Shown piece after piece: positions 11,850 through 22,276 of a stretch of DNA of 64,000 nucleotides. The translations under genes were made by a program, and so were the position numbers. The first letter of the stretch is position 1. The number at the start of each line of letters is the position of its first letter. Source of the stretch: Diphasiastrum complanatum (taxonomy: Eukaryota > Streptophyta > Lycopodiopsida > Lycopodiales > Lycopodiaceae); the NCBI GenBank assembly GCA_029204225.1, contig CM055103.1:41459368-41523367 (forward strand), given 5' to 3'. Under the pieces are notes generated by a model, which saw nothing but the letters and a program-made list of their open reading frames with translations, was not told the DNA's origin and did no database searches.

Positions 11850-12728
11850 ATGGCAACTCTAAGCGAGGGTGTCCTTAATGAGTCAAGCAAATTGGAAGGT
11901 GCCGACAACTATGCAGTTTGGAAATTCAAACTGAAGAACATTTTGATGGAAAAGGAACTATGGGAGATCGTGGCAGGTGAAGAGACAAGTCCAGTGACTG
12001 AAGAAGATCAGCGGGCATTTGATAGGAGAAGACGGAATGCCCAAAATGTCATCAACTTATCAGTTAGAGATGCAATTATTCCCTATATTTCAGATTCAGA
12101 AGGACCAAAAGAAACGTGGGATACATTGAAGGCATTGTTTGAAATGACAAATACATCTCAAATACTATCTCTAAAGACAAAGTTGCATACATTGTGGATG
12201 GATGATGGTGCAACTATTGTCGATCACATACTGAAGATCAAAGAGATCTGTGATCAATTAGCAGCAGTTGGAGAGCGAGTACAAGATCGTGATATCATGC
12301 AATTGACATTGAATAGTCTGAGTGAGTCACATCAGATGTTTGTGATGAGTATAGCCACAAGAGAAAATCTTCCAACCTATGAGAAACTAGGTGGATTGCT
12401 TTTGCAAGAAGAGCAACGTCAAGAGAACTTGAATCATCATAACAGGAGTTATGATCAAGCTCTTGCAGTTAGAGAGCGAGGTGGAAGATTTGGCCATGGA
12501 AAGTATCAATCGAGAGGAGGAAACTCAAGCCGAGGATCATTTCAACAATTTCATGAGCAAGTCAATGATAGTCCGAATCGAGATAATTGGAATCAAAATC
12601 GAGGTCAAGGACATGGCTATTCAAGACAAAATAAACTTGGAAATTGTAGGTACTGCAACAAACCTGATCACTGGGAGTGTGAATGCTTCAAGAAACAGAA
12701 GGAGATGGAACAAAGAAAACACAAATGA
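11850..12728 (+). CDS. copia 1 gag polyprotein part, ends at an in-frame TGA
   Basis: 292 codons from ATG. Residues about 15-45 (LEGADNYAVWKFKLKNILME) match the start of plant copia gag, which packages element RNA into particles. The gag region typical of UBN2-type proteins follows (about 60-190), then an Arg/Gly/Asn-rich stretch. A CCHC zinc knuckle lies near residues 266-279 (CRYCNKPDHWECEC, spacing C-x2-C-x4-H-x4-C). Copia gag and pol are normally one frame. Here a TGA at 12726-12728 interrupts the frame, and pol continues beyond it in the same phase. The break is probably a nonsense mutation. Confidence 0.88.
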   Translation: MATLSEGVLNESSKLEGADNYAVWKFKLKNILMEKELWEIVAGEETSPVTEEDQRAFDRRRRNAQNVINLSVRDAIIPYISDSEGPKETWDTLKALFEMTNTSQILSLKTKLHTLWMDDGATIVDHILKIKEICDQLAAVGERVQDRDIMQLTLNSLSESHQMFVMSIATRENLPTYEKLGGLLLQEEQRQENLNHHNRSYDQALAVRERGGRFGHGKYQSRGGNSSRGSFQQFHEQVNDSPNRDNWNQNRGQGHGYSRQNKLGNCRYCNKPDHWECECFKKQKEMEQRKHK

Positions 12729-13313
12729 CAAGCGAGAAATTATGCTGATCAACATCAATTTGATGACTATTATTATGAATACAATTATACTGATCAACAT
12801 CAATACGATGATGATCAATATGAAGATGATACAGGTGAGAGTTCAAAATTATTCATTACAACATTAACGACAAGTGATGAAGCCAAGGATATCTGGTACA
12901 TTGATAGTGGTGCATCCAAGCACATGACTTCAAGGAAAGAGTGGTTTTTAGAACTCAAGAAAACTGACAATGGTGATGAAGCTGGACAAGCTGATGGCAA
13001 ATTACTATCTGTTAAAGGAGTTGGAGTGGTACCAGTGAAGTTAACCAACGGGAAGATAAAGCATATAAGCAATGTGCAATATGTACCTGGCTTAGCTAAC
13101 AATCTACTATCTGTTGGGATGATGGCTGATCAACAACTCAAGGTTGAGTTTGACAGTGACAAATGTCTTGTCAAAGACATCAAGAATCACTACAAAGTGA
13201 TTGCTATAGGAGCTAGAGTCAACAAGATTCGACTCTACAAATTGAATGCGAGATCTTTTACTCAAGCTATGGTAAGCACTGTTGATAGTCGAAGTGATCT
13301 TTGGCATCAAAGG
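12729..13313 (+). pseudogene. copia 1 protease and GAG-pre-integrase, cut by insertion
   Basis: In phase with gag after the TGA, the frame reads through a tyrosine/aspartate-rich linker to the aspartic protease site WYIDSGASKHMTS (near 12893-12935). Next comes VQYVPGLANNLLSVG, typical of the copia protease end, and then LWHQRF, the start of the GAG-pre-integrase domain. At 13314 the frame runs into the LTR of the gypsy insertion. The domain resumes at 20881 with GHISAQSLQ. Protease would process the polyprotein in the particle, but this copy cannot produce a complete one. Confidence 0.9.
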
Positions 13314-14387
13314 TTTTACAAGTAGAGGTGAGGAAGTCCTCCAAATCCAAGGTAGAGCCTCCAAATGTCCTCCAAACAACCTGCAAGCTTCAAGATGCTC
13401 TCCAACTCCAAGTTAGGATGCATCCACCTGCAAGTAAGGATCTACAAGCCTCCAAAGATCTCTCCTCCACCTGTGTCCCTACTCTTTAAACACAAAGATA
13501 GATAATAAGCTGACCTCAAGTATTCACCACCCAATCATAGCTAGATACAAGCTCCAAGCAAGACCTATCTAGCACCCCCTTGATAACCATAAACAAATCA
13601 CAAGCATACCAAAACACTCCATAGCATACTCAAGATCCAAACCCTACTTATGTCCCATACCATAAGCAAGATCCAAACCTCAAGCATACTACCACAAGAA
13701 AGCACTCTACACACTAGTAGCAACACTAGAGCATAAGCAAAGCAAACAAGAGAGATCTCCCCCTCCCAATGGGCACCATACTACCCTCATATAGATGGCC
13801 CATGGACCCCTCCAATGCACTATGGAGTTCCATGCTCATCCAATGAGAGAGAGAGAAGCCTAGGGAGTTAAAGAATCTCCAAGAGCCTCCATAGGCTTAT
13901 GGAATGTCAAGAGACTCCTTCCATAACGACTCTTTGAATGCCTTTCTTGCAGGAGTTGGGAACTCAATGAACACTTTAGAAGGGCGCCCTCCTAATAGGT
14001 CCCATTGCCCAAGTTGTGCAAGTATACTTTGGTCCTAGACAAATAAAGTGATATGGTTCAAGGTTGAGGCCCAAGGTTTAGAAAAATAGTCATCCAATGA
14101 CTTTCTAACACCTCTCTAGGTTCCATACCTCCATCCAAGGCATAGACACCTACCTGCCCTTAACCAAGGACACTAGTACCTTAATCTAAGTCACCTACCC
14201 TTAATACTAAGGGTACCCCTTATCCAAGGGTCACGTGACTCCATACCTCCAACTAAGGTATAGTCACTTGCCTGTCCTTATCCAAGGGCACATACCCTTA
14301 ATCCTAAGAGTACCTTGCCATTTAGCCCCCAACACTAAATGGACTATTAGGGGTCTGAAGTACTGCTAGTTACATAGGTATGTAACA
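13314..14387 (-). repeat. gypsy 1 3' LTR
   Basis: 1074 bp. Minus-strand reading starts TGTTACATACC and ends CTTGTAAAA, so it begins with TG but does not end in the canonical CA. On the minus strand it is preceded by the purine tract TTTTGGGGGAAGGAA (complement of about 14388-14402). It matches 19811-20880. Confidence 0.93.
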
Positions 14388-14404
14388 TTCCTTCCCCCAA
14401 AACT

Positions 14405-15198
14405 TAAAGTTTTCCTTGTAGAGAAAAATTTGAAAAATTCTTCTGGAGATCAACCTCATTTTTCCAGGTATCCTCCTCTTCTGATTTGCCCCTCCACCTA
14501 ACTAAAAATTCCCGAAGCACTCTACTCCATAGAGTTCTCTACCGGCTATTAACAATCGCCTCGGGTTCAGGTGGTCCACTCACGGACTCATCACAAAGAA
14601 GTTCCACTAGATCTTCCACAGGGACCAGGGTCGTCCCAACCCCCAACGAGGGTTTCAACCTACTAACGTGGAAAGCATGATGAATGTATGCGACCTTGTT
14701 TATCACTTGGATAACCTTAAAAGGACCGCAATATCTAGATGCCAACTTTGCACACTTAATAGTTTTCAAGCCCCTAGAGTGACTAGGGACTCTCAAAAAC
14801 ACCCAGTCGTTGACCATGAATACCTTGTGCTTCCGAGATAGATCAGCATAGTGCCTTGCCTTGTCCTGGGCACTTCTTATGTTATTTTTAGCCAGCTGTA
14901 ACATTTCTTGCATATCCGCAAGGAAATCAGCTGCGGCTTGCACCCGTAGGTTTTTCATGCCAACACTAATTGGTGATCGAGGTTGAAAACCATACATAAG
15001 CATGAAAGGGCTAAATCTGGTCGCTGAATGTTTTGCACTGTTATATGCAAATTCTACCAGTGGAAGGTATTGTTCCCAATCAGACTGCCGATGGCCCACA
15101 TATGCTCGAAGCATATTCTCCATCGTCTGATTGGTCCTTTCCGTTTGACCGTCTGATTCCAGATGATTTGTAGAACTCAAACTTAAAGTTGTTTCCAA
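14405..15198 (-). pseudogene. gypsy 1 integrase C-terminal part and chromodomain
   Basis: The frame from 15198 carries DGQTERTNQTMENMLRAYVG, including the third catalytic acidic residue (the E of TMEN) of the DDE integrase, then LPLVEFAYNSAKHSATRFSP. After a TAG near 14537-14539 the same frame continues with a chromodomain-like segment (EFLVRWRGKSEEEDTWKNEV). A C-terminal chromodomain is the hallmark of chromoviruses and guides integration to particular chromatin. The stop lies just before the chromodomain core. The upstream part of integrase is in another phase (15183-16076), so a frameshift near 15190 also breaks the gene. Confidence 0.85.
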
Positions 15199-16076
15199 CT
15201 TTTCAAATACTGCTTGCCAAAAATTCCAGTGAATTTTGGGTCACGGTCACTGACAATATCGCAAGGCAACCCGTATAGTCGAAAAAGCTTCTCAACAAAC
15301 AGTTGAGCTAGTTCTGAAGCTTTAACAGTAGTTTTCGTTGGGATAAATTGAGCAAACTTCGTAAGTCTGTCAACAATGACCCAAACCAAATCGTGGCCCT
15401 TCCATGTATGTGGAAGCCCGACCACAAAATCCATAGATATACTTTTCCACTTTTCGGTAGGAATACCTAAAGGGTGTAATAGGCCACTAGCTTTTAGCCT
15501 CTCTGCTTTATTTAACTGGCACTTAGTACATTTAAGTACATAGGCCTCTACCTGACTTTTCATCTTAGGCCACCAAAATTGCCTTCGAACTAAGTCAAGT
15601 GTTGTTTGTATACCCGGATGTCCTGCGCATGGACTATCATGACACTCATGCAAGATTTGGGCCCTTACATTGTCATTCTCCGGTACACACACCTTTCCTT
15701 TACGAAACAAAATCATGTTTCGAATTAGGAAATCTGTTTTAGTCTTTTCTTGATTCGAGGAATCTTGCAAACCTGAATCGACCCCCGAAAGTACTTGTTG
15801 CCAATACTTTCCAAAAAAAGGATCGGACTCATATAGTCCTTGAAGAGACTGAAACAACTCCGGTTCTATAACAATAAAGCACAACTGATAAATAACCAGT
15901 AACCGACTCAAAGCATCTGCTAGAGTATTTTGGGTTCCTTTACAATAACGTATAAAAAAGTCAAAGATTTGCATCAGCTCAGCCCATCTAGCTTGTCTCC
16001 CCTTTAAATCTGTAGTATTACAGAAATATCGACGAGTCTGATGATCCATCAAAACTTCAAATCTGGCTTCATACAA
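15183..16076 (-). pseudogene. gypsy 1 RNase H end and integrase N-terminal part
   Basis: The 297-codon frame begins within RNase H (FEVLMDHQTRRYF, then RYCKGTQNTLADALSRL). It continues into integrase with the HHCC zinc finger (HECHDSPCAGHPG ... CTKCQLNK), the first catalytic Asp in SISMDFVVGLP and the second in DIVSDRDPKF. The frame is lost near 15190. Upstream, a stop near 16077-16088 separates it from the rest of RNase H. Integrase would insert the cDNA copy into the host genome. Confidence 0.88.
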
Positions 16077-16085
16077 ATAATGTCG

Positions 16086-16448
16086 TCAAATTTTCAAGGA
16101 ATGAACAATTGCAAACAGTTCCTTCTCATAGGTACAATACCTAGACTGAGCAGGATTGAGTTTCTTGCTTTCATAAGCCACAAGATGTAAAACAGCTCCA
16201 ATAGCATAATCACTAGCATCGGTCCTAACCACAAAAGTCTTATTAGGATAGCCAATGATTAGTATTGGTGCTAAAGTGACACTTTTCTTAAGCAACTCAA
16301 AACAATTATTCATATCCTCCGTCCACACCACTAGTGGACTCTTAGCCCTCCGGCTTAGCTTCTTATAGCCTTTCAAGGCCTGGGTAAGAGGAAATGCCAA
16401 TCGAGCAAATTGGGGAATATGCCGATGGAAAAATCCCACAAACCCCAA
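16086..16448 (-). pseudogene. gypsy 1 RNase H fragment
   Basis: 120 codons: [20 protein letters not shown] (reverse transcriptase connection), then VRTDASDYAIGAVLH (RNase H active-site Asp), then SRYCTYEKELFAIVHSL (active-site Glu). It lies in a different phase from the reverse transcriptase frame it should follow, so a frameshift lies near 16450. It ends at a stop before the last RNase H strand. Confidence 0.88.
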
Positions 16449-17827
16449 GAAAGACTTGATTTCTCAAACTGGATACAATCAGCCTCAATCTCCACCCCCC
16501 GTTTGAAAATCTTATGCCCCAAGTAGGACAATTCCTTAGCAAAAAAGTCACACTTAGACTCCTTGGCAAAAAGCTTTTCCCTTCTTAGAATGTCCAAGAC
16601 AATCCTAAGATGCTCTTTATGTTCCGCCAAAGTCTTACTGAACACTAGGATATCATCTAAGAATACCACTACAAATCTTTCCAAATATGGCCTGAACAAA
16701 TCGTTCATCATTTGTTGGAAAGTTGATGGTGCGTTGGTCAAACCAAAAGGCAACACCAAAAATTCGTAGTGACCAAAGCGAGTTCGAAACCCAGTTTCTA
16801 GTATATCTTCTGCCTTAATGCATATCTGATGGTAGCCCGATCTTAGATCTATCTTGGTAAAGTACCCAACACCACCAAGATAGTTTATTAGATCATCCAT
16901 CCGCGGCAGTGGATATCTATTCTTAACGGTTACCTTGTTCAATTTCTTATAGTCGATGCAAAACCTTATAGTCCCATCCTTCTTGGCCACCAGAACCACT
17001 GGTGATGCCCAAGGAGACTTACTAGGTTGTACCCACCCCTTTTTCAGGTAATCATGTAATTGCCTATTTACCTCAGCCTCTTCCGATGCACTCATCCTAT
17101 AAGGACGTTGTGCGATTGGAATTGCTTTAGGTATTAGGTCAATTTTATGATCAACTATCCCTTCTGGTGGTAAACCTACAGGAAGTTCTAAAAAAACATT
17201 ATTGAATTCCTGCCTAAGTTCATTATAAGCTTCAAATTCTGTAGTGTTCTCACTGGGTGTGTTCATGGCATTTATGTTAAGTTCTTCATCATTGTAGCAA
17301 ATGATATCATTATGAAAACATAAATAAACTTTAAAATCAAAATTCTTCATAATAGAATTAAGTTCTTGTTTAGAATAAGGGTTAACATTTTTAGTGTCAA
17401 CACTTAAACTAGCCTTGATCTTAATTAAAGAATTCTCATGCATAAAAGATAAAGATTTCTCAACAAAATCAATTCTCAATGATTTGTTCTTATCAAAATG
17501 CCATTGTTGCCCAAGAACAATATCTACATTAGCTAATTGAACAACATGGAATTCTAGCTTTATAGAATAATCCTGAATGTGCAATTCCACATCAAGAACA
17601 ATAAAATCCATCAAATCGGAATCACTTCTCGATGTCATTGTCACACGGTATTTTTTCTCACTTTTTTTGGTAGGAAGGTTTACCGTCCGCACCAAATTTA
17701 CATTAATTAAGTTATGAGTGGATCCCGTGTCAAAAAGAACATTAACAACTTGATCATTAACTTTACCTTTAATGCAAATAAGGTCATTAGGATCAAAAAC
17801 TAAAGAACTAAGGAAACAAACATCCAT
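16449..17827 (-). pseudogene. gypsy 1 protease and reverse transcriptase
   Basis: The frame opens at 17827 and runs in the correct phase to about 16450. The aspartic protease site [10 protein letters not shown] is near residues 31-40. The reverse transcriptase has [20 protein letters not shown] (about 265-284), the catalytic DLRSGYHQI (327-335), [13 protein letters not shown] (359-371) and [11 protein letters not shown] (387-397). The catalytic FLDD box is intact. The rest of the frame, to 16373, is out of phase after a frameshift and is not meaningful. This enzyme would copy element RNA into DNA. Confidence 0.9.
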
Positions 17828-17829
17828 CT

Positions 17830-18756
17830 CATTACTTCGAGATAGATTACCTGAGGTTGAAGCTTGTTTTTTGACGCAATCATGTGCAAGGTGACCCTCG
17901 CCATTGCACTTGAAGCACAGGTTCTTCTTACGAGCTTCAGCTTTATCATTGCCATCAAGATGGTTTTTAAAGTTTTTCTTGGTTTTTTAGGACTGTTGGA
18001 ATTAGGATGTGTTTCATTAACAACTTCCTTATCCTTACTCTTAAATTGAAAAACTTTTTTTTAGCTCATTAGGCTGTTGACCCCTAGGTGGCTTAGGTGT
18101 GTCATCAAAGTATTTTGCAGCCCTAATAGCATATTCTAGGGTTTTTGGATGGTTCCTACGAACATCCACTTGATAATCTTTTGGTAACCCATCAATAAAC
18201 ATTAACATTTGTACCTTAGGCGGAATATCACTATAAAGTGGATTTAGGTACTCATGAAAATCTTGAATAAATTGTTCCAAACCTTTATTCATAAATGGAT
18301 GCCTCAACTTTTGGAAGTGTTCATAGTCATCTAAAAGTGGTAAAAAAAATCCCTAAAAAACTTGCAAAAATCATTCCATGTACAAGGTTGATTGCACTTT
18401 GCAACTAAGTCATCTCACCAAACTAAGGCTCTTCCTTCAAGGAATATGGTGACAGTGGATAACTTCTCAGATTCAGGGAATTGGTTCATGGCAAAGTATT
18501 TGTTCCAAACATTTAGCCAAGAACTTACCACTTGTAAGTTCCTATCTTTTTTCTCCTCCTTAAACACTTTTACAAGAGGTGGAACTACATGCTTCTTCTG
18601 GTTGGCTAACCTAGACTCTAAGTCTTGGTTTCTTTGATTAGTTTCAAAAAGCTGCTTATTAGTGGCTTGAATTTGTTGGTATAAAAGTTCAAGAGCTTGT
18701 GCCACATTGGATGGGTTTGATAGATCAAATGTTGAGTTTTCATTGGTTTGATCCAT
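17830..18756 (-). pseudogene. gypsy 1 gag
   Basis: Starts at ATG 18756 (MDQTNENSTFDLSNP). A predicted helical or coiled region follows (VAQALELLYQQIQATNKQLF), then typical Ty3-type gag sequence (NKYFAMNQFPESEK ... EGRALVW). A stop follows directly at about 18414. Gag continues in other phases (18307-18041: LEQFIQDFHEYLNPLYSDIP, DGLPKDYQVDVRR). A CCHC zinc knuckle near 17880-17935 reads [14 protein letters not shown]. Several stops and frameshifts separate the pieces, so no functional capsid protein is made. Confidence 0.85.
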
Positions 18757-19796
18757 TGGGCTTGCTTGTGTGTTTTCCTATTATGCAAATACAACAACAA
18801 GTGCTCAAATTAGAATGATAGAAGTGCTTCAATTGTTACATCCAATGCAAATAAAAAGTATTTACTTCTATTCATTCAATCTTATTGTTTGTAAGCTCAA
18901 TCCAAGCCTACTATTTGCAAGCTTAATCCAAGCTTAAGAGAAAAACAACAACAAGCTACATTTGCCTTAATCAAAAGCAAAAATGAAAACCAGATCTTTA
19001 TGTAAACTTCAATTAACTAATCCAAGCTAATGTTTACATAAAGTTCTCATTCCCATTCCAATTCCATTTGTCATTTCAAAAGCAACCAAAGTTTTCACAT
19101 TTCTCACTATTCTAGATTTCCAAAACCAAGAAACTAGTGTCTAGAAATGGATAACTAATGAAGCTTTATGAAAACTTCAATTTTCAGATCTGATTTTCAG
19201 ACTTACAGGTCTGAAAAATAGAACTTCAAAATGACAAAAAAATAGAATTTTAAAACTTGTTTTATGCACAAAGTTACACTGCCATTCTCTTCCTACATTG
19301 TCATCTTCATGAAACTAGGAGATAGAAAGATGTAACTAATAAAGTTTGAATGAAAACTTCACTTTTCAGATCTGATTTTCAGATTTACAGGCCTGAAAAA
19401 TAGAACTTCAAAATGAAAATCAGAACTTCAAACACTTCATTTATGCAAAAAAAAAAATACTAGTTTTGATCAAAACACATAGCTAGAATCAATCTTTTTG
19501 CCAAAAAAAAGTTTGTGTATGTAGAGGAAGACTTCCTCTACCCATCCCACAAATCTTTTTTCAGAACTTTTAAAAACCCAAAGCCCACTTTAAAGCTTCT
19601 CTAACATGATAAAAAATCAGCCCCTAAACAATTCTATAAGCAACACTACTCTCTTCCAAAGAGAACTAGATTCATTGGGTACTTCAACTACAAGCTTCCT
19701 ACAACTAGAAAAGCCTATAATCTTTCCCAAAAAAAAATTTAGTTGGTGATCTTAATAGAACTTGAAGAAGATTAGAAAGGTTACCATCCTTTGTCT
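18757..19796. other. gypsy 1 untranslated leader
   Basis: About 1 kb of AT-rich non-coding sequence between the primer site and gag. A duplicated stretch of about 60 bp lies near 19160-19240 and 19345-19420 (AAAACTTCA-TTTTCAGATCTGATTTTCAGA ... CTGAAAAATAGAACTTCAAAATGA). Confidence 0.75.
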
Positions 19797-19809
19797 AGCT
19801 CTGATACCA
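19797..19809 (-). other. gypsy 1 primer binding site
   Basis: On the minus strand it reads TGGTATCAGAGCT, separated from the LTR end by a single base. It matches the 3' end of initiator tRNA-Met. Confidence 0.9.
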
Positions 19810-19810
19810 C

Positions 19811-20880
19811 TTTTACAAGCAGAGGTGAGGAAGTCCTCCAAATCCAAGGTAGAGCCTCCAAATGTCCTCCAAGCAACTGCAAGCTTCAAGATGCTCTCCA
19901 ACTCCAAGCTAGGATGCCTCCCCTGCAAGTAAGGATCTGCAAGCCTCCAAGGATCTCTCCTCCACCTGTGTCCCTACTCTTTAAACACAAAGATAGATAA
20001 CAAGCTAGCCTCAAGTATTCACCACCCAACCATAGCTAGATCCAAGCTCCAAGCATGACCTATCTAGCACCCCCTTGATAACCATAAACAAATCACAAGC
20101 ATACCACAACACTCCATAGCATACTCAAGATCCACACCCTACTTATGTCCCATACCATAAGCAAGATCCAAACCTCAAGCATACTACCACAAGAAAGCAC
20201 TCTACACACTAGTAGCAACACTAGAGCATAAGCAAAAACAAGAGAGATCTCCCCCTCCCAATGGGCGCCCTACTACCCTCATATAGATGGCCCATGGACC
20301 CCTTCAATGCATTATGGAGTTCCATGCTCATCCAATGAGAGAGAGAGAAGCCTAGGGGAGTTAAAGAATCTCCAAGAGCCTCCATAGGCTTATGGAATGT
20401 CAAGAGACTCCTTCCATAACCTATGACTCTTTGTCTTTCTTGTGGGAGTTGGGAACTCAATGGACACTTTAGAAGGGCGCCCTCCTAATAGGTCCCATTG
20501 CCCAAGTTGTGCAAGTATACTTTGGTCCTAGACCAATAAAGTGATATGGTTCAAGGTTGAGGCCCAAGGTTTAGAAAAATAGTCATCCAATGACTTTCTA
20601 ACACCTCTCTAGGTTCCATACCTCCATCCAAGGCATAGACACCTACCTGCCCTTAACCAATGACACTAGTACCTTAATCTAAGGCACCTACACTTAATAC
20701 TAAGGGTACCCCTTTTCCAATGGTCACGTGACTCCATACCTCCAACTAAGGTATAGTCACTTGTCTATCCTTATCCAAGGGCACATACCCTTAATCCTAA
20801 GGGTACCTTGCCATTTAGCCCCCAACACTAAATGGACTATTAGGGGTCTGAAGTACAACTAGTTACATAGGTATATAACA
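19811..20880 (-). repeat. gypsy 1 5' LTR
   Basis: 1070 bp, matching 13314-14387 with scattered substitutions and small indels, by eye a few percent. The right end is followed directly by the AAAGG target duplication. Confidence 0.93.
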
Positions 20881-21825
20881 AAAGGTTTGGTCATATCAGT
20901 GCTCAAAGCTTGCAAATCCTTAAAAGAGGTAATCTAGTTGTTGGATTGCCTGATATCTCTTTTTAATTGATGAAATAAAATCAAATCTTTCCAAAGCTTT
21001 TGACATGAGTGATCTAGGATTGATGCACTATTTTCTTGGCATTGAAGTATGGCAAAAGGAAAACATGGTCTTTCTTACACAAAGCAAATATGCACGAGAT
21101 TGTTTTATAAGCTCAATATGCAAGATTGTAAGCCTTTGAGTACACCTATGGATGTCAACATGAAGCTTACTGCATATGATGAATCTGAGAAAGTGGATGC
21201 TTATTTGTATAGACAGCTGGTGGGTAGTTTGATTCATTTCACACACACACAACCTGATATTTCTTATGTTGTTGGTGCTGTTAGTCAATTTATGCACGAT
21301 CCTAGTCAAGCACACTAGAAGTCGGCTAAACGTATTTTCAGATTCATTCAAGGGACATTGAACATTGGTTTGAAGTATGATTAGTCTGAAGCGCCAATGT
21401 TGGTAGGTTATACAGATGCCGATTGGGCAGGCGATATTGATGACAGAAGATCTACCAGTGGTCATACATTCAATTATGGTACAGCTGCAATTTCATGGAG
21501 CAACAAAAAACAAACTACAGTAGGCTTATCATCGACGGAAGCTGAATATCGAGCACTCAGCAATGCTACACAAGAAGCGGTATGATTACGAAGATTGCTT
21601 GTGGATTTAGGTCAACCACAGGTGGATGCGACTACTATATCTTGCGATAATCAAAGTTGCACTCACCTTGCCAAAAATCCAGTTTTATATGTTCGAATCA
21701 AGCACATCAAAATACACTACTATTTTGTTCGAGAGAAAATTCTTGATGGAGCCATTGATCTTGTTTTTTGTAAATCTGAAGATCAAATGACAGATATTTT
21801 TACTAAGTCATTAGGTAAAATTTGA
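20881..21825 (+). pseudogene. copia 1 pol remnant: GAG-pre-integrase end, RT C-terminus, RNase H
   Basis: The segment opens with the remainder of the GAG-pre-integrase domain (GHISAQSLQILKRGNL). It then jumps near 20945-20965 to the reverse transcriptase palm end (SDLGLMHYFLGIEV), with no integrase core or RT catalytic boxes between. LYRQLVGSLIHFTHTQPDIS (about 21208) and the RNase H stretch [19 protein letters not shown] and [15 protein letters not shown] follow. The frame ends with DIFTKSLGKI near 21825. In-frame stops replace Trp at about 21316 and 21592 and probably at 21382. A frameshift precedes 21049. The gene is dead. Confidence 0.9.
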
Positions 21826-21871
21826 GGGGTTTCGTACTCTATTAGGGATAAAAAAATGTAATTTTATCATT

Positions 21872-21880
21872 AAAGGAGAG
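21872..21880 (+). other. copia 1 polypurine tract
   Basis: AAAGGAGAG directly precedes the 3' LTR and would serve as the plus-strand primer. Confidence 0.8.
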
Positions 21881-22142
21881 TGTTAGAAATCAATGATAAA
21901 CTTCATTATTACCGTTTACGATGCACATTAATGTTGACAGCTGTGACCAGCTGTCAATAGTCGTAGGCTAGTCTATTAGTCTACTCATAGTTTTTTTCTC
22001 TGTATCAGGGTTCAGGATTTATCTATACATTTCACATTCTGTATGAGTTAGTGTGATAGAGTGACAGTGCATGTTCTTCTTCCGTCTTCTTGTGGTGATT
22101 GCTTATGGTGAATGCTTGATGTTGCATATCTAATTCTTGACA
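21881..22142 (+). repeat. copia 1 3' LTR
   Basis: 262 bp, starting TGTTAGAAATC and ending TTCTTGACA, with canonical TG...CA ends. The 3' half matches the 5' LTR remnant at 10851-10986. Confidence 0.9.
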
Positions 22143-22187
22143 ACAAATACACTGACATGGTAAGTTGTACAGCTTCGAGCATCACGC

Positions 22188-22190
<3 letters not shown>

Positions 22191-22261
<71 letters not shown>

Positions 22262-22276
22262 GATAGAGAGAGAGAT
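22191..22276. repeat. GA microsatellite with conserved flank
   Basis: A GA run with two GATA interruptions near its right end. The sequence to the right (22277-22360), read on the minus strand, matches the sequence left of the TC tract at 33447: ATTGTATGACTAT, TTTGCAA and GTATTTGCATATCA are shared. Both are therefore members of a second CT-tailed repeat family, in opposite orientations. Confidence 0.85.

Larger units (their letters stand above)
13314..20880 (-). mobile_element. Ty3/gypsy chromovirus-like retrotransposon 1, nested
   Basis: A full-length element on the minus strand. It has LTRs at 13314-14387 and 19811-20880, a primer site at 19797-19809, gag (about 18756-17870), pol (17827 to about 14405) and a purine tract beside the left LTR. 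It is flanked by the perfect 5 bp duplication AAAGG (13309-13313 and 20881-20885). It interrupts copia 1 in its GAG-pre-integrase domain. The LTRs are similar but carry scattered differences. Frameshifts and stops in gag, reverse transcriptase/RNase H, integrase and chromodomain show it is inactive. Confidence 0.95.
10851..22142 (+). mobile_element. Ty1/copia retrotransposon 1, decayed and split by a gypsy insertion
   Basis: The element comprises a 5' LTR remnant (10851-10986), a tRNA-Met-type primer site (10987), gag (11850), protease and the start of the GAG-pre-integrase region (to 13313), the nested gypsy element (13314-20880), the rest of GAG-pre-integrase (from 20881), reverse transcriptase C-terminus and RNase H (to about 21825), a purine tract and the 3' LTR (21881-22142). 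The integrase core and most of the reverse transcriptase are missing. Three Trp codons in the RNase H part have become stops. The 5' LTR lacks its outer half, so no target duplication can be checked. Confidence 0.9.

Noticed and set aside
14486-14680. Plus-strand frames over the gypsy elements (for example 14486-14680, 37231-37425 and 40548-40832)
   Set aside because: Shadows of the minus-strand pol frame or its leader, without motifs of their own.
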